NCBI RefSeq assembly: GCF_051106095.1
Contig: NC_135783.1
Location: 210,510,472 to 210,574,471, forward strand
Direction: 5' to 3'
Origin: Pogona vitticeps
Lineage: Eukaryota; Chordata; Lepidosauria; Squamata; Agamidae
Length of the DNA stretch: 64,000 nt
The notes under the pieces are model-generated. The model ran no database searches, had not been told where the DNA came from, and was given only the letters and a program-made list of their open reading frames with translations. Position 1 is the stretch's first letter. Every line of letters begins with the position of its first letter. Both the position numbers and the translations under genes were made by a program. Below, piece after piece: positions 32,775 through 64,000 of this stretch.

Positions 32775-35545
32775 ATAGGGCATCTTCTGTTTCTGTGTTC
32801 GCGTTTGAACACACTAGGCAAAGTTACTTGGTAATTATAGGGCAGCACACAGCTTTAGTTTTTCCTTTCTTTGAGTTACCTGAAAACACACATATGGTGG
32901 AACAAGGCAATATAATAAGACTGGAGCAGAGGGATTCACAATGATTCGTTCTCCACAGCAAAACACGGATGTCCATATGGAAATGCACATTTTAGATCAC
33001 GATTTTCTATACACAACAATGGTCTAACTTCCTTTTTAAACGTCATTTAAATGACAGATACCTCAGCCGCAGCTTCCAAGACTGTATTCCAGCTTGAAAC
33101 AGAATATGACTGACTTTAAATAAGCAAGCCATACAGCCTGAAAATTGAAGAGTTCCCTACAAAGAATAACTTGGGAAGGGCAGGGGTATGCAGGAAGCCT
33201 GCTTGCAGAGTTGGCATGTCTAAGTCAGTCTTTCCCATGGAGACAGAATGCTTTATGGTAGTGTGTTTCTCTTTGCTAGAGCAAAATGCAGGTCAACATG
33301 AAAACTGGTTTTAAGGTCTCACTAGGCTGCTGCCAGAATCTCCTGTCCCCAGAAGCCACTGGTCCAAGATTTGCATCCATGACTTAGCCATCATTACACT
33401 GCAGCTAGAAACCAACAGCAGTGGCATACTGTGCTTGGCAGCCAGTATTTCCACCACAGAATTCACAGATGTCACCGAGCTAGAGGACAACAATGCATCT
33501 CTAGCCAGGACTGGAAACACCTTTGCCATCCATAGCTAGATGTGTAATGCCACTCCAGATTATTCATCATTCTGGGCTGCCCAACTAACTGGATTCCATT
33601 AACTGTGACACTAACAATCCAAAATAGACATGGGGACAAATAAAAAAAAAGATTGTGATATTCATCAGAAATAGCTGTTCCAGAGCCCCCGATGAATCCA
33701 AAGGGACAAATATTTCCCCATTTTTATTTGTCCCCCATACAAAGAGAGGGAAGGCTCTCCTCCTATGGCTTTCCCATTATGCCTACCGGCCCGCTAATCA
33801 ACGGATTGGCAGGCCGACAGGCAGCCACCCACCCCCACAGCCTCTCCCCTGCTCCCTTCCTCTCCCTACCTTAGCTGCCCCACCGCACCACCACCCTGCC
33901 ACCACCCCCACCCCTGCAAAAAACCCTCACCGTAATGGACGCTGCCGTCTCCAGCAGACCTCCACAGCCATGGCCTATAGAAAGAGACACACTGGCTGCC
34001 CTTTGCAAAGATGGTGGCTGTGGGTTCATTTAGGGTACGGACGCTGCAGCTGCCATCTTTGCAAAAGGCAGCCTGGATTCCCTTAGCCTGCCTAAGGGAA
34101 TCGTACAGCGGCACAGGGGGGCGACGGTGGGGGGGTCAGGCAGGTTTTTTAATAACCCCCTATGAATCAACAAATAAATTTGTATTTCGTCGGTTCATGG
34201 AGGCAGCTTCATCAGTCATAAACTTTTGACGACTCACAAAGCAGGACTCACCAAATGGTGAGTCGCCTCCATCTTTAATCCATAATTTCCATCTAGAATG
34301 GAGGACTATGCAGCAGTAATTGGATATCCCTGCTGTTCAGCTCCAATTTTGTCTTGCTGGCTGTGTTAAGCATGCAGTTCAAGTGCATTTTTACTTTTGC
34401 TAGCCATTTGTTGACGTGGGCTACACAAGAAACTGCATCCAAAAATCACCTCTCTTAACACCCTAAAAATGAAGCAGGAGATAGGATACTCAGTTCTTTA
34501 CAGGGATCAATCTGTTCACTTTCCTCAGCCTAAACCATATGTCTTGCACAAGCTGAGTTTGTACCTCTCTTTATTCACAAAGAGCACAGGTGCACACCTC
34601 ACTACGCAGGCAGTATTTTTCAGTTACCGTATTTGACTTCTCAGTATGTTGCCACTGAAGATCTTGGAGGGTACGTCTTGGTACACGCTGTACCATTTTA
34701 GATTGTATGTGTGCCTTGCATTTAGATCTGAGAAATAAACAATGCCCAAATGTTCTGTTAAGAAGGGAATAAAAGAAGTTTTCTAGGACCTCATATGCCT
34801 TAAGATCATGTTAGCAAGAGGAACCACTTCCTGACATTACATAATTAACACTGAAATACTAAAAGGTAGAGAAATTCCCATTACCCTAAAAGACAATCTA
34901 CTTCACCATCATATCCCAGGATTGCAACTTGTGGCTTATATACAAAATACCCAATATGCTAGCCCAACCTGTTGCCTTGGCATATTTTCTTACTCAGTGT
35001 CCCATTTTCTCCCAAGCCATTTTTTTATTGCTATTTATCTAGAAGCTGCACTTTCTGTGTAATCTGTAGTTCAGCAGTAACATCTGCAAAAGTAACTTTA
35101 AAGCTATTCTGCCCCAACCTTTTCTTTAAAAGGATTTTAATGGGATTTATATGACATCATGGTGTGTGTATGTACGTTATGTACTCACAGCCATGTGTGG
35201 GTGCAAATTAAGCACAGGTGGAGGAGGAAGACTTAAAAGTGCAGCTTAGCATCCATGCTTTATTTCTTTGCATTTATTTTGATGTATGGAATCCTGCTTG
35301 GAAATCTCTCTTTTTGCCAAGACACTTCCTCTTTCCCACTAAGGACCCACAGAGATAAACAACTCTGATTAGCTGTATATTTTTTGAACAAACCTGCATT
35401 TTCTTCAGCAATGGGACCTCCATTTCTCCCACAATGTCTGCATTATGTAAGCATATGCACCAGCCACCATAAACATTGCAGATGTTGTGCTCTATTTATC
35501 ATCTACCACAAGAGTAGCAACTACCTTTTGAAAAATACCTGCATA
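32775..35545. other. Intergenic sequence with an unidentified GC-rich repeat
   Basis: Mostly unassigned sequence. At about 33630-34250 a GC-rich segment contains inverted copies of GCAAAGATGG / CCATCTTTGC around 34005 and 34060, with AT-rich arms bearing GACAAATA-type motifs on both sides. It looks like a mobile element of unknown family. No host gene was recognised. Confidence 0.4.
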
Positions 35546-35712
35546 CAATGTTCCCTTTTAATTTCCTGCCAGTGCTGAGTAAGGGCCCCGTCCTGCACAC
35601 ATAAGGTTCCCACCACAACTGGAACCAAATGGATGGCAACACTGGCTGCGGGTGTGCAGCACCAATGCAACACTGCTCAACCATGCACTCACAAAGCTTA
35701 GAGGGAACACTG
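35546..35712. mobile_element. Small hAT-like MITE
   Basis: Ends CAATGTTCCCTTTTAA and AGCTTAGAGGGAACACTG are inverted repeats. Flanking octamers CCTGCATA (35538-35545) and TCTGCATA (35713-35720) match at seven of eight bases. It is non-coding and lies just downstream of MARCHF7. Confidence 0.65.
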
Positions 35713-35819
35713 TCTGCATAGCAATACTTCTGCATGACAAGAATTCTTAAGCTAAAAGAGACACTGTATCCCACCAAGACTTTGAAAACAACGTAAAAAT
35801 ACAAAAAAGTTATATGCAC

Positions 35820-36597
35820 TGTAATTTTTATTCAACAAGTGACAACATAGAAAACACACTGATAATAAGTGCTTCAGCAGTGAATGTGGGTTCTAAAAAA
35901 GATTAGTTAAGATAAATAGTTTGGTTAAGTCCTAAACCATGTTTTATTCCTTTCAGGAATGCTGAAGTGCCAGTGTTTACAGCTGGAACATCTACATAAT
36001 AATATTATCAAATATAACCCGCAGTTTTTAAATCAATACTTATAAAAGCCATAATTAATGCTTATTAGTAGCCCCTTGCAAGTTTATTGCTTTGAGTTAA
36101 TCATTCCAAGAAAAAAAAAAGAAACTTAACACTAATGTCACAGAACCCATTCATTCCCTCATTCAATCTAGGTTGTTAACACTGGAAGCAAAATTTTGCT
36201 ACTTCCCAAAGGCGTTTTTTTTTAAACTGAAGGCTAACATGGAATTATTCCCCTCCCTGTGACTTGGATTTGCAAACACGCTTAATATTACAACTTAGCC
36301 AACAGAAGAACACAACTTGAGAAATGTTTCCCAGAACTGTTAACTGATTATTGTAAGAATTTTATACAAAAGAAAAAAATCCTTACACATAAAAATCTGG
36401 TATTTTAAAAGGCATACATGTCATTAATCTCAAAGAAGTGCAGACTGAATATTCAGATCTCTGGATATCAGTGTGCAACAGCAGATATTTGAACTCAGCA
36501 ATGCTTCAGAAATCTAGTAATATTCAGTGTATTTTACTAAACAGAAGTATATTGGTGATATGTGTGTCCGTTGAATACCCAGTCCTTCCATCTGCAA
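35820..36597 (-). other. MARCHF7: MARCHF7 3' UTR
   Basis: Minus-strand sequence after the stop. Minus-strand AATAAA signals lie at 36083-36088, 35943-35948 and 35827-35832. The last would give a 3' UTR of about 0.77 kb or slightly more. Which one is used cannot be decided from the sequence. Confidence 0.45.
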
Positions 36598-59955
<23,358 letters not shown>

Positions 59956-62900
59956 CTACAGAACATATATAGTTGTCTTTGTTTAGTTCAATACATTGTA
60001 TCTAACAGTTATTATGAGATGTAATATTTATAGCATTTAAACAACACTGGACTGTTTAACAAGTTTCTACTGCTGGGCTGTTATCCAAAACTTGCTGAGC
60101 CCCTCCTACCTTCTTAGATCCAATTCATCTAGAAAAGTGAAATTATTTCTACCCCCAGTATAGAGATTAGTTGACATGATCCAAAGAGGCTACAGACACA
60201 GTACATAACAGGAGACTTTTACCACAGGAAGGAACTATGTTTCTATTCAACTATGCTCTAAAGAGGAAGGGAGCTGAACATCATTACACTAACCTTTCCC
60301 TTCACTAGAAAGATGAAGAGACTTTTCCCATGAAACATGAATTTTTCCGAGTCTCTCCCCACTTCAGTTTTAGTACTGCCTAGGCAGCAAGACTAGAATC
60401 AATATAACTGGAGGTATGGAGAAGAAAGAACTTGGTGTGCTCTACAACCATTAGGTCCCTCAACAGCTTAACTTGGACGACTTCATCTTTCTTAAGCTAG
60501 CATTTCACCATCATGACAAACTACTGTCTGAGACTGGTGTTAAACATGATACCAGGCAGATTAAAAAAAAAAAAAAAAAACAGATATTTACATTACACTA
60601 CCAACAATGCAAGTCTGCCATCGACTATTTCTCTTTCAATTGAAACCAAGTAAGAGCTGTTCACCCTTTTTAAATCAGTTCTAGTGCTTTACATAATCTT
60701 AATAAAATTACTGGCAAAATCTTATTGAGCAGCTATGTGTGTGCCAATTTGAGGTTACACACATTTAGTTGTGCTAGCAGTGAGGTAGAAGTGCTATACC
60801 TGAAGTACTTCTGCCAACACATTGCACAATCAGTAGTGCTGGGGACACATGACTAACTGCAATTTCATATCACAATTCCTTTTTGCCAGGCATAACAATC
60901 AGCACACTTATGCCAGCAAAACTTTATGTTACACCAACACAAACAGAATACTGGCCAGAGAGTTGTAATAGTTAACTAACTTACAACTGAAAATCCAATA
61001 CAGAATTTTGAACAAAAAATGAAATAGAAATAAATGTTTCAAGATTATATAGATATTCATAACATTATTGGTAACCTATCCAGTGCATCCAAGAAGAATG
61101 TCCACAGTGGTTTTTTGGGAAGTTGTTTGTTTTGTTTATAAAGTGTTGTTGTTTTTAATTTTGGAAACTGTGGAAAATTACAATTCTCTGTGCCAAAGGT
61201 TCTGACTGAATACCAAGCTTGCACTTGTGATGCAGCAAATTTATTAGTAATAACCATTAAATTAAGCAGATGGAAAATAGAGAAATGGGTCTGTATATTG
61301 CAGGATTATGGATGTAGGGGAGAGAATACTGTCTCTGTAGAAGATCTATGCACAGAAATGCTTCGTAACTCTCTCAGTGGATGTTGGGACACTCAGTACT
61401 GGAACTGGAGCAGGCAAGAGCTATAGTATAACCTTTGAGCTTTATTTAGAAGACACATATCCTACCCTTCCACTACAGACACCACAGAGAGATAAAACTG
61501 TTTACCAGACCACATTCTGTTGCACAACTTTGTAATATGTGTTTGCTTGGCAGAAAAGGAGGCAGTGGTGTGCACTAATTACTCCATAATGAGCACATTT
61601 AATAGAACTGGGGTTTTTTATTTGAAGCAATTTCCTAAAGAATCTCCTTAGTTCTTCTTTATTCAGAGCAAGGATGAAAATTCGGATAGAAACCATTTAC
61701 ACCTTCAGTAATTTGTCACTGAGGTTGCATATATACATTACATTGCTATGTTGCAATACATCCAATCAAGCCTAACTAGACTAGTTTTGAAATGAAGCCA
61801 ATCAGTCCAAGTACTGACAGGTACAGAGAAGAATTTTGTGGGTTGGTTCTTGGTTTTAGGTTTGTTTGTTTTAACAAGTACCCAATATGTCATTTTTGGG
61901 AAAGGAAACTTTATAGGACCTTCATCACATCTATATGGGTATGAGATAAGGGGGTCAGGATCTTTATTTTGGGTGCAAATGATTCACAAAGCCACAGTGC
62001 CTCTCTGGAGATGGTGCAATTGGGCCCTCTTCAGTGAGCATCACTTTCTTGTGCAAGGTGTCTATTGGTGACTGAAATGAATTATCAGGAGCAACTGCAA
62101 ACCAGGTCACCTTGGCCTTTATATCCTTTTGGACACATTATTAGAATTAGGAACAGGAACCACAATGTTCCAGTGATTCCACAGTGAGTTCTACAAGGAA
62201 AGACAATTCAGAAAGACAGGATCCCAGTTTACCAACATGCTATTTAGTGGCTGAAATCCTGTTGAGCAACAGGAATTATTTCATTAGTAACGGTAAATTG
62301 CAACTGACTGAAAGCTTCCTTTGGCAATTTTGAAGTATACATGACAATGTGACAAAGCAGCACACATCCTTTAATCACCAAATGGAGGCTTTAATCAGTA
62401 GCAATTTCCAGCTACTCAGGACATCACTCCAATTGCACTCAAAGATTTGTACAATAGGATTTCAGCCAGTATCTTTTGACATTAAATAGTAAAAAAAATT
62501 AAGATGAAACTGTGAGGCATCTTACTATATTAGAACATTGTTTTTTAAAAAGCAGAATAATTTCTGTATTTAAGATATTAAGAGAAAACTGCAGAAATTA
62601 GGGACTGCAAAAGAATAGCCTGGCTTTATCTTAAAAAGCTTTAGAGTATTAATTCATATTAAAAATTAGACGTAGTAACAAAACTACTGACAATGAGGGA
62701 AATAGCACAATTTTTTTTTCAAGCCTTAAAAACTGGTGAGTTTCAATGTGGTGATGTTTGCAGAGTCTTAGCAATAGGTAAGGCTTAGTGACCACTGATG
62801 AAGGCAATGCATCGAAATTTCTCTGGCTTGTCTTGTTATCATATTGTATATGGGTAACGTATTTCATTTTAATTTAACTTCAGAAGTTTTTTTTAAAAAA

Positions 62901-63166
62901 ATACTGGCCATATGCTTTTACTGATAAGTTATGATATGAGTAGGTATAGTACCCTAACACTACTTGTTCAGACAGATCATCTTGGGGGGGCAGGGATCTT
63001 TAACTTTTGTTGTTTATTGTCATTGTGATGGCAACACCATTTATTTACAGTTTTTCAGTCCAAAAGGAGGCCAAAAAGTAAAACTAAACTTCATTTCCAA
63101 GAAAAGTGCAACATGGAAGGTACTACACGAGCGTCTCGAAGCAGTAATGGACAATGAAAAATAATA

Positions 63167-63534
63167 CAGTGGTGCTTCGCTTAGTGATCGCTCTGTTGAG
63201 CAATGAAATCACTTAGCGATGGGGTTTTGGCCATCGCCAGAGCGATTGCTTAGCGATGGCCCTTATGGGGAAAAATCGCTTTGCAATGATCGCGGGAAAG
63301 CGATCATGGCAAAGCAACCCTTTTTGCACAGCTGATCAGCGGTTCCAAAATGGCCGCCCACTGTTTTGCCTTGCTTTAGAGGCACTGAAAATGGCCGCCC
63401 CTATGGAGGATCTTTGCATAAGGTCAGTTTTTAAGCCCATAGGAACGCATTAAACCATAGGAACGCTTAGCGATTAAATTGCTTAGCAACGTTTTTCCTG
63501 GAACGTATTAACGTCGCTAAGCGAGGCCCCACTG
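63167..63534. mobile_element. CAGTGGTGCC-family MITE (TA duplication)
   Basis: The left end CAGTGGTGCTTCGCTTAGTG and the right end GTCGCTAAGCGAGGCCCCACTG-like terminus lie between TA dinucleotides. It contains two AAAATGGCCGCC motifs. It is the best-preserved copy of the family in the window. Confidence 0.87.
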
Positions 63535-63647
63535 TATATTAAAAGTCAATCCAGCCAGAACACAAATTATGGGAATGGATGACTCATCTGCTCAAAATGC
63601 TAGCTTTCTGTATGATCTAGATTGCCTTGAGCTCCCTCTAGGTAGGA

Positions 63648-63783
63648 CAATGGTTCCCAATCTTGAGTCCCCAGATGTTCTTGGATTACAATTCCAAGAA
63701 ATCCTGGCCAGCACAGCTAGTGATGAAGGCTTCTGGGAGTTTTAGCTCAAGAATATACGAGGACTCAAAGTTGGGAACAACTG
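63648..63783. mobile_element. hAT-type MITE, copy of the 6595 family
   Basis: The ends CAATGGTTCCCAATCTTGAG and CTCAAAGTTGGGAACAACTG are inverted repeats, with CTGGCCAGCACAGCTAG in the centre. No exact target duplication was found. Confidence 0.7.
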
Positions 63784-64000
63784 CTCTAGAACACAGTCCA
63801 TAACAGGAGTCCATTCAGAATGAGTAGAAACTGGAGGTTCAATGGTCAAGTAATTCAGGGAAACTTCCACCATCTTAGGCTACATTCTATATCAGGTTGT
63901 CTTTGAATGCAGATAGGCAACTGCAAGTCATTTTAAAAACAGCTGTTAGACTGCTAATTTAGACCAAGTTTGTGAAGCATATCTGTGGCTATGAGGAAAG

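Larger units (their letters stand above)
59956..64000 (-). other. MARCHF7 5' intron (partial)
   Basis: Intronic sequence running off the window. It contains an A run at about 60564-60581, the MITE at 63167 and the hAT MITE at 63648. I did not find the exon encoding the expected N-terminus (human MESKPSRIPRR). Confidence 0.5.

Overview
The window is genomic DNA from a vertebrate, most likely a squamate reptile. The single-copy genes have vertebrate exon-intron structure. The repeat landscape points to a lizard or snake: CR1, L2, L1 and RTE/BovB-type LINEs, a Penelope-like element, SINEs with a BovB-type tail, a Tc1 element and many small hAT and Tigger/pogo-like MITEs. The species cannot be named from the sequence alone.

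Three host genes form the block known in human 2q24. LY75 (DEC-205) contributes only its last coding exon (1597-1781, + strand). CD302 is complete, with six exons on the + strand between 14098 and 24995, encoding a 239-residue type I membrane C-type lectin. MARCHF7 runs on the - strand from beyond the right edge to a stop at 36598. Nine coding exons are visible (702 residues), with the RING-CH domain encoded at 49093-49262 and 45308-45417. Every exon junction I assigned has matching splice phases. The order LY75 > CD302 > < MARCHF7 is the human synteny, and the phases would also allow the LY75-CD302 read-through fusion known in human.

Most of the rest is intron, UTR and intergenic sequence carrying transposons, many with clean target duplications. 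The intergenic space at 5666-13440 holds L2, CR1, BovB, SINE and hAT-MITE fragments. CD302 introns hold a Penelope-like element close to exon 2, a pentanucleotide microsatellite, a Tigger-like MITE and an L1. The CD302-MARCHF7 gap holds a nested pair of Tigger-like MITEs and a 3.8 kb CR1 that was itself hit twice. MARCHF7 introns hold a full-length but decayed Tc1, a truncated LINE with a 17-bp target duplication, a tRNA-derived SINE and several MITEs.

The most striking object is at 51372-52637, inside a MARCHF7 intron. It is a hAT-type element with 14-bp terminal repeats and a perfect 8-bp target duplication. It carries about 1.07 kb of GC-rich foreign DNA that includes the beginning of a SIX6 homeobox gene: the start codon, the first part of the SIX domain, and probably the 5' UTR or promoter. 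The cargo is bracketed by a perfect 25-bp direct duplication of transposon sequence. This looks like capture of a host developmental gene fragment by a vertebrate DNA transposon, comparable to plant Pack-TIR elements. I am not aware of a description of this case.
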